64,000 bases of DNA from Ricinus communis (GCF_019578655.1 NC_063258.1:12590802-12654801); one strand, 5' to 3'; positions 1 through 12,229 are shown, numbered from the stretch's first letter. The notes: generated by a model from the letters alone, not told the origin. Made by a program: numbers and translations.

Positions 1-612
1 TGAAGAGTTGGATTCAAATTCAAGGGCTCATTAATCTAATTCAAATTATTAGGCTTGAATAAATCTAATATGGGCTTAATGAGCATAAAGGAGCATATAA
101 GGGAGTTTGGACCTAATTTGCTCCACCAAAGATGGCCTATGCATGTGACTTAAAGAAACTAGGGATTCTTACTCCTAATGAGCAGCTACATAGTATTTTA
201 GAAGTAGTAGGACTTTATTTTTAGTTATCTCTTTTAGTTAGGATGTTTATCTCTATCCTATTTGAGTTGTAATTTCTGAATAGTTTAGAATTAGGGTTTT
301 CTAAAGGCTACTAAAGCCTAGTACGAATTTTCAAGTTCATGGATTGATGATTAATATATTTTGTGAGTTTATACTCTATTCTTAGTTCTTGTTAGAGCTA
401 ATTTGAACTTATCAAGCAACTCATTATTTATGGCGTTCAAATCCGACTTATCAATTTAGAACCCATACTAAATTGTGCATCTTCTACCTCTAATACCTTA
501 GGTTTGATAGTTTAATATACTTGAAGAGTCTAAGGTTTCCATTGACCTAGTTCTAGATAGATCTTGAGCAATAAAGTCAAACTTGCATATGGGTTTAATT
601 CTTTGATATAGG
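1..612. other. unassigned AT-rich flank, no gene seen
   Basis: There is no credible ORF on either strand. The stretch is AT-rich with scattered TAGGGTTT-type words and resembles untranslated or LTR-like retroelement sequence, but I found no paired copy, primer site or TG..CA boundary inside the window. It is the left flank of the region into which Ath-0 inserted. Confidence 0.4.
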
Positions 613-954
613 TTAGGCTCGTATCACAAAATACTCTATTGTATTAAGAAAAACAACCTCACTCTTCACCAATTCAACTATTGCCTCATCCTCATCATCA
701 TTAATGATTCCTTCAATTTTGAATTCGCACAAGGATAGCAAATTATTGTCTTTCTCACCATCTTTAATCATCATGTCTTTAAAATCTTCATTAACTTCAA
801 TAGAGCAATTTACCTCTTTTACATCATCTTGATTGGTCTTCAATGTTGGCTTATACTCGGCTTTATTTTGAAGGTGCTTAGCATAACTATGAATCGACTC
901 CTTTAATTCTAAAAGATTATGTATAATCGAATTGATATCCTTGATAGTGCACAT
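613..954 (-). CDS. hypothetical acidic protein, 113 aa, unrecognised
   Basis: This open frame of 113 codons has an ATG start and stops just before the flank at 612. I do not recognise the family. The protein is hydrophilic and acidic (a DDEDEAIVE run near residues 86-94), with a predicted helical N-terminal part (residues 1-40) and no signal peptide, membrane segment or zinc-binding pattern. It lies directly outside the inferred 5' LTR of Ath-0, so it belongs to the older target sequence. It could be a remnant ORF of an older retroelement, since its acidic linker-like composition resembles the spacer parts of Athila polyproteins, or a chance ORF. No promoter or intron signals support a host gene. 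Confidence 0.25.
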   Translation of the reverse strand: MCTIKDINSIIHNLLELKESIHSYAKHLQNKAEYKPTLKTNQDDVKEVNCSIEVNEDFKDMMIKDGEKDNNLLSLCEFKIEGIINDDEDEAIVELVKSEVVFLNTIEYFVIRA

Positions 955-965
955 GTTTGCATGCT

Positions 966-2482
966 TGATATTGAGTTATTTTTAAAGCAATTTATGTGTT
1001 TTTGTACTAGAATCACCCTATTTTAGTTTCCATTATGTCTCAAGTCTTTTTCTAGGTACATCATCAAAGATAGAGAGAAATTGGACTAGAATCAGGAACA
1101 AACGGATGAATCGGGCGTGTTAGACTGTTCAACAAACAGCACCTCATTAGGGGATATCACATACCAGAACAGGGACGCCGGCCAGAGGGAGGGAGAGCAG
1201 CATCTTATTCTTTTCGTGAGAACTTCCAGATACACCCTGCCAACATGCCCGTGCTGAGGGGCATGGTCAGGGTCAGAGGGCGTGCTGAAATGCCTTCCCT
1301 ATGGCGATTTGAAGCGATTTGCAACATGGTTTTCGAGAGTGACACGACCTAGGAGCATGTCCATGCTGAGGAGCACGACCAAATCCAAGTCGTGCTGAAG
1401 AAGGCCAAATATACACTTTTAGATCAACACGGAGCACGACCCAAATCTAGGCCGTGTTGGGTCTCGAAACCAAAGTTAAAACAAAAGAAAACAAAAGAAA
1501 AAGAAAAGGAGAAAAAGAGGAGAAGAAGAGAACTTTAGACTATTCAAGATAGACCTTGAGAGCTAACTTCCAGACGATCAAGAACAGGAAAACGAAGATG
1601 AATTCTACTTCAACATCATCAAGATAACCGCTCTTGAGGATTGGATCGAAGATTCAAGGGAAGAAGAAAGAGATCTTGAGCTGTAAAGTGTGGATACAAA
1701 GTTATTCAAGAGGGGATAGCATCTTACCATTTGAGAAAAGGGTGTTCATGTTCTATTCAATTCTTGTTTACTTTGTATTCAATTCCTATTTTAGTTTAAT
1801 CATGAACATGTGTGACTAATTCTATCAAACCCATTTAGGGGCGATCTTTAGCCATGCTAGGCATGTTTTATGCTTAAATGATTGGATTATTGATTTAAGA
1901 TTGTAGTTTTCATTCAAGTATAACAAAATTTATTATTTTTTCTTCATTGTTGGATCAATTTGAGAACTCCTTTGTAATTGAGAAATTCAATTGAGTTGGG
2001 ACAACTACTTGTGTAATTGAGTAATAGCTTACTGGAATAAGAACTAAACATTCTTATTAGCGATAATTTAGAGATTAATGCTATTTTAAAATCGATTGTT
2101 AGGAAGAGATTCCAACTTTAGATCTTTAGGGTTAGGAATTGGTTAGCTCAAGAGAGAAGCCAATTCATTCAAGAAATTATCCATAGATTACAATTCTTAA
2201 TAAATTAATGCGTAATTTATTGTTTGTAAGCCGACTAGCTAAATTGATCCCCAATTAGGTTAAATCATCTTATTATCCTTTCTCAATTTAGATTTCAATT
2301 GCATTCTTAATCATTTTTAGTTAATAATCTTCACCACCTTTTGATCGGTTAGATAATAGGAATAACGTAGTAGCAGTAGTTTCTTAGTTCCTCTGGGATA
2401 CGATGTTAACACTTGCCATAGCTAGATTACATTTGATAGGTGCACTTGCGTGTAGATTGCTAGTCATGTTAGCGAGCCATTA
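966..2482 (+). repeat. Ath-0 5' LTR
   Basis: The start is placed at TGATATTGAG by alignment with the TGATAAGCAT start of the Ath-1 LTRs, followed by the shared block ending in CTAGAATCACC. The end is placed at AGCCATTA, a decayed ..CA end, six bases before the primer site. The LTR has the family layout: an AT-rich 5' part, a GC-rich CACGG/CGTGCTG cluster at about 1220-1470, the GGGTGTTCATG block near 1740, and the GGAAGAGATTCCAAC block near 2102. The start is good to within a few bases. No partner LTR is present. Confidence 0.75.
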
Positions 2483-2488
2483 AGTTTT

Positions 2489-2506
2489 TGGCATTGTTGC
2501 TAGGGA
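2489..2506 (+). other. Ath-0 primer binding site, decayed tRNA-Asp type
   Basis: TGGCATTGTTGCTAGGGA matches the plant tRNA-Asp 3' end complement (TGGCGCCGTTGCCGGGGA) except for four transitions, all of the C-to-T or G-to-A kind expected from deamination of methylated cytosines. It lies just downstream of the LTR end. Confidence 0.75.
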
Positions 2507-2586
2507 GCTTGTTTTGAGAAATATTGGGAACTGTGTGTAATTTAGTCATTTATTATTTATTATTTATTTGTTGTTTCAGGTAGTGT

Positions 2587-4200
2587 ATGACCAGGAGGTC
2601 CAATCTTAATCTAGTAGACCCTCTTCCAGAACCAGAATGATCCCTCCGGTAATTAAAGAAGCGATTGAACATAGAGGAAGAAGAGATTCAGGTTGGAAAA
2701 GTTGTACACAAGAGTGAGTCAAAAAACATCACAGTAAAGATGGTAGACACCAACAACAATAATGACAATAACTAGACAATGTTTGATTTTGCAAAACCAT
2801 CATTGGAGGGATGTGGAGATGTATTATGAGACCGGCTGTTGCCGCCAATAATTTTGAAATAAAGCCTAATGTCATTCAGATGGTGCAGCAAACAGTTCGG
2901 TTTGGAGGCTTGCCAAATGAGGATCCTAACGCATATATAGCAAGTTTCTTGGAGATTTATGATACCTTCAAGATTAATGGAACAACAAACGATGCAATTC
3001 ATCTCCACTTATTCCCATTTTCCTTGAAGGATAGAGCAAAGCGGTGGCTACAGTCACTACCTCCTAACACTATCATTACCTGGAATTCTTTGGCAAAGAA
3101 ATTTCTATTTAAGTACTTTCCTCCCTCTAAAACTGCTAAACCTAGAAATTACATCTTCTTTTGTGCAGTTTGACGATGAGTCGATGTACAACACTTGGGA
3201 GAGGTACAAGGACCTATTGCGATGCTGCCCACACCATGGACACCAATATGGTTACAAGTACAATATTTTTATAATGGTTTAAATTTAGCTACTAAGCAGA
3301 TGGTAGATGCAGCTGCAGGTGGTTCTTTGAGCAACTAGACACCAGAACAAGCCCAAAGCTTGATTGAGGAGATGGCAAAAAATAATTACAGTGGCATACT
3401 ACTAGGAGCAGGATGGGACGTTAAGGGAGTGTACACTAGTTGGATGCCACTGCAGCCTTGGCAGCTCAATTGGAGTTATTATCAAGAAACTTGATCAACT
3501 TTAAATGCCTATCCAAGCAGCTCAAGCAAGCTGTGAGTTTTATAGTGGCCCGCATTACAATAGTAACTGTCTATTGGGAGGTATATTTACTTCCTCTTCT
3601 TCATCTAACCATGAATAGGTGGACTATATGGGAAGTCAGCCTAGGTAGCAGAACAACCCATACAGAAACACCTATAATCCGGAATGGAGAAATCATTCAG
3701 ATGGAGGAACAACAACAATTAGGGGCCACCAGGGTTTCAGCAACTATATCAGCAGTCGTAAAAATCTATTCTCCCGCCTCAGTCTCCTCAGACTCAAGAG
3801 AAAAAGCCTAACTTAGAGGAGCTGATGATAAAGTTTGTGTCTGCTTCAGAGACCAGATTCCAGCAGACGGACGTAACTCTTAGAAATCAATAGGCCTCCA
3901 TTCAGAACTTGGAGAATCAAATAGGCCAGATTTCTAAGATGATGACTGAAAGGCAGCCAGGGAATTTGCCCAGTAATACGGAGTCTAACCCGAGAGAGCA
4001 CGTAAAGGCTATCACTTTATAATTAGGTAAGCAACTATCTAGTTCTATTCCTAATTCTAATGATGATGATGTTGTGTAAGAAGATTCGGGTAGGAAAGAT
4101 AGAGATAGCAAGGTGATGGAGCCAGAGAATATAGAGGGCAAGAAGAAGAGTCCTCTAAGGGAATACCAGCCCCGGATCCCATATCCTATCAGGTTGAAGC
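2587..4200 (+). pseudogene. gag: Ath-0 gag, Athila capsid plus zinc knuckle region, broken
   Basis: Gag packages the element RNA in cytoplasmic particles. ATG at 2587 follows the primer site. The best preserved part (2811-3173) is the Athila capsid core, with FGGLPNEDPNAYIASFLEI and LFPFSLKDRAKRWLQSLPP; this matches the retrotransposon gag domain with its aromatic/W signature. A later frame (3440-3811) holds the linker and a degenerate zinc knuckle (CEFYSGPHYNSNC near 3533). The C-terminal part near 3890-4020 has the Athila NLENQIGQ and AITL blocks. Frameshifts and in-frame stops, many at former CAG codons, separate the pieces, so no full-length protein can be made. Confidence 0.85.
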
Positions 4201-6263
4201 AAGAGAAAGTCGATCAGCACTTCGGTAAGTTTCTTGACTTATTTAAACAACTGCGAATTAACTTACCTTTTATTGAAGCTATTTCGTAGATGCCCAGGTA
4301 TGCGAAGTTCTTAAAGGAAATCCTTAGCAATAATAGGAAGTTAGAGGACTTGGCAATCGTGACCCTAAATGATGAGTGTTCAGCTATACTTTAGGACAAA
4401 TTGCCAGAGAAGAAGCGTGATCCAGGGAGTTTTACTGTCCCTTGTGTGATTGGTGATTTAACAATTAGCAATGCCTTAGTTGACTTAGGAGCCAGGATTA
4501 ATTTAATGCCATACAGTTTGTTTACCAAGTTGGGGCTAGGTGAGACGAAACCCACTAGGATGAGCATACAGTTCGTTGATAGGATTGCTAAGTATCCTAG
4601 GGGTATTATGGAGGATGTACTTATTAAGGTTGACAAATTTATATTTCTTGTTGACTTTGTGATCATGGACATGGATGGTGAGAGTAACATACCTTTAATT
4701 TTAGGTCAACCTTTTCTTGCAACGTCTAGGGCTATTATAGATGTTTATAATAGGAAGCTTGAGCTTAAGTTAGGGGATGAAATTGTCACTTTTGATTTGA
4801 ATAATTCTATGCGACAGCCCTTAGATCATGATGATACTATGTTTGATTTACTTGATGATGTTATTAATACACAATTGTAGGAAATATTGCTTGATGATCC
4901 CTTACAAGTTGCCTTACAGGTAGAGGATGAGCATGAGCTATCCAATGAGGGCTGTTGGAGCAGCTTGCATTTTTGTTAGCTAATGAACCAAGCATGAATA
5001 CTAATAAGTTTATTGAGATTGACAAGGTAGGTGTGTAGAAATTGAGGTCGTCACTTGAGGAGCCACCAGTCCTTGAGTTGAATGAGCTCCCAAAGCACCT
5101 CAATTATACATATCTAGATGAGGAAAACAGGTTGCCTTTCATCCTAGCAGCAGACTTGACACCCGAAGAGAGGAAGATGACTTTGGCCTCTCTTAGGAAG
5201 TATTGGAAGGTGTTTGCTTAGAGAATTGCTGACATTCCTGGGACTAGTCCCAGCTACTGCTTGCACAAGATCCTTATGGAGGATAGCCACAGCCCAGTGG
5301 TGCAACCACAGCGTAGGCTGAACCCGAACATGAAGGAAGTGGTTAAAAGGAGGTAATTTAACTTCTTGATGCATGTTTGATTTACCCTATATCTTATAGT
5401 TCCCGGGTTAGTCCTGTGTAGGTAGTTCCTAAAAAGGGAGGTATAACCGTGGTTAAAAATGTGAAGGACGAGCTTATACCGACTAGAACAGTAACAGGCT
5501 TTCAAGTGTGTATAGATTACATGAGGCTAAATGATGCCACTTGAAAGGACCATTTTTCCCTTTCTTTTATTGACCAAATGTTAGAAAGGTTGTTTGGGCA
5601 TATGTTTTATTATTTTCTAGATAGTCTTTCAGGTTACTTCCAGATTCCCATTGCACCTGAAGACTAGGAGAAGATAACCTTTACGTGCTTGTATGGTACG
5701 TTTGCTTATAGGAGGATGCCATTCAGATTGTACAATGCACCTGCGACTTTTCAAAGGTCTATAATGGCGATCTTCAACGATATGGTTGAGGAGTCCATGG
5801 AGGTCTTTATGGATTACTTTTCTGTATTTGGTAACTTTTTTACTCACTGTTTACATAAAGATGCTAACCTAGTCCTTAATTGGGAAAAGTGTCATTTTAT
5901 GGTTAGGAAAGGTAATAGTGCTGGGACATAAAATCTCACATGAGGGGATGGAGGTCGGTAGGACCAAGGTGGATACTATTGCTAAATTACCCCCACCTAG
6001 TTCAGTTAAGGTTGTTAGGAGTTTCTTAGATCATGCAGGTTTCTATAGGAGGTTTATTAAGGACTTCTTTAAAATTGCTAGACCTTTAACTCAATTGCTT
6101 ATAAAGGATGCACCTCTCGTATTTTCTAATGATTGTTTGCATGCTCTTCAGTTGTTGAAGGAGAAACTAACAACAACCTCGATTATAGTCTTACCTAATT
6201 AGGAGCTGCCATTTGAGCTTATATGCAATGCTAGTGATTTTACAGTTGGAGCTGTTTTAGGAC
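4201..6263 (+). pseudogene. pol: Ath-0 pol: PR, RT, start of RNase H, broken and truncated
   Basis: The protease is the clearest domain (open at 4401-4880): VDLGARINLMPYSLFTKLGL holds the aspartic DLGA site but with R where relatives have S, followed by IPLILGQPFLATSRAIID. A gag-pol style linker follows (about 4880-5260). RT spans about 5300-6130, with CIDYMRLNDAT, the FFLD/FLD and GYFQIPIAPED blocks, and MPFRLYNAPATFQR. The catalytic FMDD box reads FMDY at about 5811, so the second aspartate is lost. RNase H begins (LICNASDFTVGAVLG) and is cut at 6263 by the next LTR. Several stops and at least one frameshift (near 5915) are visible. INT is absent. Confidence 0.88.
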
Positions 6264-7721
6264 TGATGTGCATTATTTTATACATTTTTGTATACCCAAT
6301 TACTTACATATTTATGCATAGTCATCTTGTGTTATGCCAAAATCACCTGTGCTTTGGTTCCTTTCAGGTTTCAAGTCACTATCGATGGACATTATCAGTA
6401 GTCGAGGGAAATACGCGCAAATACGGACCAGAATCCATCAAAATCGAGCAAGGGCTAGCATTCCAAGGTTGACCACGACCTGGACTCTGGCTGTGCTGAA
6501 CCATCAACACTTAGCCCTCAAGAGTTCCATTTTGGCACAGTTTCTGAGGCCACCACGGCATCCATCTCGCCCCGTGGTGGCTCAGCACCAGCTAGGGCAT
6601 GACCAGGAAGAAGCCCTAAGTTGCGGGACTTGGAGGTTCAGCACGGCCTGGTCTCCGCCCGTGCTAATTAGCACGGGCTTGACCATAGCCGTGCTAAGAC
6701 ATTTATATAGGCAAATGCGATTTATTGAGCTAGGTTTCGATTTTCTGACTTGATTTCACACATACATGCATAAGCCATCCTTTTCCAGACTTCAATATTC
6801 GACTTTCGAAGACTATTTTGCTTATTAAAGGAAGGATTACATTGGTTTAAACATCAAATTGAAGATCAAGAGTGGATTTGGAGGCATTCAAGAGGCAATT
6901 TAGGGTTCATCATTCAGATTTGGGAATTTAGGGCTCTTCATCCGACTTGAAGAAGAAGGGTGTACATGCTTTCAAATTACTTTTTTGTATTTGTTCTTTA
7001 CTTTGTGTTGCTTATTAGCATGAGTAGCTAGAATTGTTGAACCCATTGGGGTTCCTATGTTGTTGGATTGCTTTCAATGTTTGTGAGACTTTGATTATAA
7101 ATGCTTGTTTCTTCTTGCTTTCATTATTAATGAGAAATCACATTATTCATGAGATGTTGTGAGTTGTGATGTTTAGATTGCTTTATGTAATTGAGAAGTT
7201 CATTTAGCAATTGGAAATTTGAATAGTAAGAACCAGTTAATGATCACTTAGAGATAAGGGTAATTGACTAGCAGAATTAGAATTACCAAAGCTTAATAGG
7301 CGGATTAAAGCATAATGCTAATTTAATAATTGATCGTTAGGAAGAGATTCCAACTTTAGGTTCTTAGGTTTGGAAATTTGGTTATCTCGCAAGGAAGACC
7401 GAATTCAGTTAAGAATTCATCCACGGGTAATCGCAGTTGGTAATCAATATAATCTCTACCTTCACTAAAATCCAACTAGCTTAGGTCCCCTTGGGTTTGC
7501 TTTTTCCTTTGATTGTTTCACGAAATCCTTTCAGACTGTCTGACACTTAGTTAATCGCTTGCTTACATTTAATCATAGAATAGTAACTTCATTGATTTTG
7601 TTAGGGTTAGATATCATAAGACGCTGTAGTAGTTCTAGGATCACCCTTTCTCGAGAATACGACCTTGATACTGTTGGTGCTGAGTGCATCGAGGCCATCG
7701 CCTTTGCAGATTGTAGCTACT
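6264..7721 (+). repeat. Athila-type LTR inserted in Ath-0 RNase H, 3' end missing
   Basis: It begins TGATGTGCAT immediately after the Ath-0 RNase H VLG codons and follows the family order: AT-rich head, CACGG/CGTGCTG cluster (about 6470-6705), GGGTGTACATG block (6959), GGAAGAGATTCC block (7342), and the ATACGACCTTGATACT block (7658). It stops at GATTGTAGCTAC, about 15 bases short of the expected ..ATCA end, where the inverted LTR of Ath-2 starts. It could be a solo LTR or the 5' LTR of a lost element that Ath-2 entered; no matching body was found. Confidence 0.75.
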
Positions 7722-9196
7722 TGATAAGCTTACCACGTAGCTACAATCTAAGGCAAAGGAACCCATCATGCATATTAGCACAAATGGTAAGTATCAAGGT
7801 CGATTCTCGGAAAGGGTAAACCTAGACCCATCAGAAGGCCTTATGTTATCTAACCTAAGGAAATCAATGAAGTGTTGTTCTATGATTAATTATGGACAAA
7901 TAAGTAATTAAATGTCAAATTATCTGAAAGGATTTAGGAAGACTCTCGAAGGAAAAGCAAACCTTAGGGGACCTAAGTTAATTGAATTTTGTAAAGGTAG
8001 AGATTAAATTGATTATCAATTACAATTACCCATGGACGAAGTCTTAACCGAATTCGGTCTCCCTCTCGAGATAACCGAATTCCTACACCTAATAACCTAA
8101 AGTTGGAATCTCTTCCTAACGATCGATTATTCGATTAGCATTAAGGTTTAACCCGCCTCTATTAAGCTTTGTTAATTCTTAATCCGGCTAGTCAATTACC
8201 CTTATCTCTAAGTGATTATTAACCAGTTCTTGCTATTCAATTTTCTGATTACTAAACAAATCTATCAATTACATAAAGCAATCTAAATTCCATAATTCAC
8301 AACGTCTCATGAATAACGTGACTTCTCATTAATAATAAAAGCAAGAAGAATCAAGAATTGACAATCAAAATCTCATAACATTAAGATCAATCCATCCAAC
8401 AACATAGGAACCCCAATTGGGTTCAACAATTTAGCTACTCATACTAATAAGCATCACAAATAAGGAATAAAATCAGAAAAGTAAATTAAAGGCATGTACA
8501 CCCTTCTCTTTCAAGTTGGATGAGAAACCCTAATTTTCCAATTCAAAATATCAAACCCTAATGTGCCTCTTGAATGCTCCCAAATCTTGTCTTGATCTTC
8601 AAATCAATGTCGAAACAATTGTAATCCTTCCTTCAATTGATGAAATTGTTCTCCCAAAGTTGACAATTGAGGTCTGGAAACAAATGATTTGAGTTCGTAT
8701 AATGGAAATCAAGTCAGAAAATCAAACCCTAATTCACCAAATCGTTTTTGCCTATATAGTCCCGTCAACACGGCCGTGGTCAAGCCTGTGCTGATCAGCA
8801 CGGGCGGAGTCCAGGCCGTGCTGAACCTACGCATTCAGTTTTGTTGACCTCTTCCAAGCCGTGCCCCAGCCGATGCTAAGCCACCGTGGGCCATGGTGGA
8901 GCCCGTGGTGGCTACGGAAACCGTGCCAAAATGGCACTCTTGGAGGCAGCTCATTAATAATTCAGCACGGCCGGAGTCCAAGCCGTGCTCAACCTCGTAA
9001 TGCTAGTCCTTGCTCAATTTAATGGATTATGGTCCATAATTGTGCCTATTTCCCTTGATTATTGACAATGTCCTTCGATAATGACCTGAAACGTGAAAGG
9101 AACCAAAAGATAGGTGATTCTAGCATAAAACGAGATAATTATGCATAAGAATATAAATAATTGGGCATGTAAATATGTATAATATGATGCCTATCA
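7722..9196 (-). repeat. Ath-2 3' LTR
   Basis: On the minus strand it starts TGATAGGCATC at 9196 and ends ..CTTATCA at 7722, a proper TG..CA pair. It is preceded (9197-9215) by the AAGTGTGGGGT purine tract expected before a 3' LTR. The CACGG/CGTGCTG cluster is at about 8762-8990. Length is 1475 bp. It lies tail to tail with the + LTR ending at 7721. Confidence 0.82.
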
Positions 9197-10760
9197 AATC
9201 ACCCCACACTTAAGCTTTTGCTTGTCCTCAAGCAATCAATTACTCAATACATGCACAAGCAACAATTGCCCCTCAGAATTCATGCTAAAGTTCACAACTC
9301 AACCCTATTCAACATATAAAGAATGAAACTCAAGTAACTAACAAGTTATACACCTTTAAGAAAGAACTATAATGATATCATCTCGAAACACAAACTACAT
9401 AAAAAATCAGCATTAAAGACTAAGAACCATTGCCTCATAGGAATCTCTCAAATCACTCACAGTGTTTACAGGTAAATAAAATTCCCTCAATGCAGCTGCA
9501 TAAAACCTGTTTACCATAAGCTTGCTCATAAATCTCATCTTCGCTACCGCGAAATAATTGAATACCAAAATCAAAGGGTCTTTTCAAGGGTTGTAATGAG
9601 GCTAAGGTAAAGATACGAATATTTGGATAGAAGTGTAAAGTATACTAAAAAATTATGCACTTAATTGAACTGAATGCTTCAGGAACTGAGTGCTAAACAA
9701 TAAAAGTATTCACTAAGCCTTACTTGAAGTAAAGGATGCTCACAAGAGTTAGATTCAGAAGAGCTAAAAGATAAGAAGTAATAATAATTTTTTTTCTTTT
9801 TTTTTATATATACTATGTATATATATTACGTGACTTATGTAGGGGCCGTGGTTGTCATTACATAAACAATAAGAATAAATATCCAATTTTGGATTGAAAG
9901 GAGCATCAAAGAATGACTGAAAAGATTAAGTGAATTAAAGACAATGTTACGCACTATGATTCCATAAATGAAGAAACATAACACATAATTACTCAGTATA
10001 TAGGGTGAAAGGAAAGACAGATGTAAAGAATGGTGAATGCGTAGTGATTAGGTGTAAATTATAAAGAAAAGGTTACGGCTCAAACTGGCTGATTAATGGA
10101 AATAGAGGGTAGGCTTTTGGCCAGATTTAGTGAAATCCTAAGTTGCCCAAATCATCTAATGGTATTCAAAAATTCATGTAACCGCAACAAGCATTATAGA
10201 GCAAGTTCTAGAAACAAAAGTAAGTACAACACACACTCAAACAAGACAATTCATGAGCATAATGTGCAACAGATGCTCAATTGTTTTGGTTTAAAAACTC
10301 ACGTTTGAAGTGGCTAAAATTTGCAATTGGTTCCCAGACTTATCAATTGAATCATCACATAAATTGAATATGAGGTTGACATAATCAAAGTTCACAGTCA
10401 AAGGTTGTAAATTCGCAAGGAACTCAAGTAACACCGATTCAACCCAGCCAAATTGACATGTTGAATACAGTGAAATTGCTTTCAAGAACAAAAGATAAAG
10501 AGGGACAATCAAGTACTAGTGTGTGAATTAAGTCATTAGTTACTAAAGAATAAACTAAACTTGAATGTCATGCAAACCCTAGGTCCTAACGTCCTAAGAA
10601 CAGTCCATTATCATTGCTTTTAAATAATTAAGGGATGCCTACCCCACACTTGAGTATAACACTGTCTACAGTGTTAGAAAAATTAAAACTGGGTATAGCA
10701 TATAACTAGCACATCATAGTCCTTGAAGATCATACTTAGTATTCATTTCAAAATGGGAAG
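9197..10760 (-). other. Ath-2 3' noncoding region with two GTGTGGGGT motifs
   Basis: There is no credible ORF. The terminal polypurine tract (ACCCCACAC on +) is at 9200-9208, beside the 3' LTR. A second copy is at 10641-10649, flanked by a 9-bp-stem inverted repeat TAACACTGT..ACAGTGTTA at 10657-10676. Between them are blocks shared with the same region of Ath-1, Ath-3 and Ath-4, for example the GGCCAAAAGCCTA word near 10110 (on -) and the TTGCTTGTCCTCAAGCAA palindrome at about 9218-9235. There is an A/T-rich run at about 9789-9828. Confidence 0.7.
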
Positions 10761-12229
10761 TGATATGCATAGTTTTACACATATTTGCTTGCATATTATT
10801 GCATATTTTCTTAGCAATTATTATGCTTTTATTCCAAGATCACTCGTGTTTTATGTTCTTTTGCATTTCAGGAGAATTTATAGGACCATCATTAGTATTT
10901 GAGCAATTATAGATCAATACATGCGAAAATGGATGGGAATTCATCAAGATCGAACAAGAGCTCGCGGTGCATACATTGAGCACGACCTAGGTCAAGGACG
11001 TGCTGATCAACACGGCCTGGACTCTGGTCATGACCAACCATGAGCTTTTGGTCTTCAAAACATGGCACTTTGGGCACGGTTTTCGTAGCCACCACGGCCC
11101 GTGGTGGCTCAGCACCGACACGGCCATGACCATGAAGAAACCCTAATTGGTGAGATCAGATGTTGACGGCTTGGACTCAGGTTGACACGGAACAAATATA
11201 TAAGGAAAACTAATTTTTTTTAGGGTTAGGAAGAAAAGAAGCAAGGAGAGAGAGCCCTGGTGGCTGGTTCGGTTTTTGCGTAATGCTGAGTGCGGGAGAG
11301 AGTTACAGAGAGGAAGAACCCCGAAATTGCAAGGTTCCGAGTGCAAAACAGTAGTGGAGTAATTTAAAAGCCAATTGGGGAGATTAATCATAGTGCAGAT
11401 CCGGATTTGGAGTTGTTCATCCAATTCGAGAGAAAAGGGTGTACATGTTTCATTTCCATTATTCTTCCATTGTAATTGATTTCCTAGTTGTTTTAAACAT
11501 GAACATGTTTAGCTAGATTAATTAAATCCATTAAGATTTCTTTACTATGTTGGCTTAATATTATATTGTTGGATTATTGAGTTAGTTTTGTACTCTTCTT
11601 GCTTTCAGTATTAATAAGATAATGCATTATTCATGAGACATTGTGAATTGTGGTGTTTATATTACTTTATGTGATTGAGAAGTCCATTTGGCAATTGGAA
11701 TTTTGAATAGCAAGAACTGGTTAATAATCACTTAGAGATAAGGATAATTAACTAGCCGGATTAAGAATTAACAAAGCTTAATAGAGGTGGATTAAACCTT
11801 AATGCTAATTTAAGAATCAATCGTTAGGAAGAGATTCCAACTTTAGGTTATTAGGTTTTGGAATTCGGTTATCTCCAGAGAGAAACCGAATTCAGTTAAG
11901 AATTCATCCACGGGTAGCATAATTGGACTCATCAATCCTTGATCTTTTGTTTGATTGCCAACTAGTTTAGGTTCCCTTTGGGTTTGCTTTCTTGTCTTGG
12001 TTATTTCATTTATCCATTTATTCCTGCATCTCCCTTAGAACTTAGCTTGTAGCTATTAGTTAGTTTAGAAATTATTCATCATTCATTTTAGGTTAATATA
12101 ACAAAGAACAAAGAAGTAACTCTGGGCTTTCACTTTCCCGAGGAATACGACCTTGATACTCGCCATGAGTGCTAGACTGCATCGATAGGTTCACTGCCTT
12201 CAATTGTAGCTACCATAAATAGCCTATCA
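10761..12229 (+). repeat. solo Athila-type LTR inserted in Ath-2
   Basis: This complete TGATATGCAT..GCCTATCA unit of 1469 bp is in + orientation inside minus-strand Ath-2. Flanking pentamers are GGAAG (10756-10760) and GAAAG (12230-12234), a target duplication with one mismatch. Ath-2 sequence rejoins cleanly across it when compared with the equivalent place in Ath-1 (about 40216-40250). No internal region is present, which is the product expected from LTR-LTR recombination. The CACGG cluster is at about 10975-11175, the GGGTGTACATG block at 11439 and the GGAAGAGATTCC block at 11828. Confidence 0.85.

Larger units (their letters stand above)
966..6263 (+). mobile_element. Ath-0: old, truncated Athila-type Ty3/gypsy element
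   Basis: The order 5' LTR, degenerate tRNA-Asp primer site, gag, protease, reverse transcriptase and the start of RNase H is visible. Pol stops abruptly at 6263, where another LTR begins. The 3' part and 3' LTR are not in the window. Coding regions carry many nonsense codons (often TAG or TGA where relatives have CAG or CGA) and frameshifts, making this the most decayed Athila copy here and the deepest layer of the nest. Confidence 0.85.

Noticed and set aside
6334..6753. A 139-codon ORF in the LTR at 6264.
   Set aside because: It lies in the LTR U3 and GC cluster and is not conserved in the other LTRs.
10975..11175. The CACGG clusters as CpG islands or host gene promoters.
   Set aside because: They are internal parts of LTRs and element leaders and have no gene next to them.
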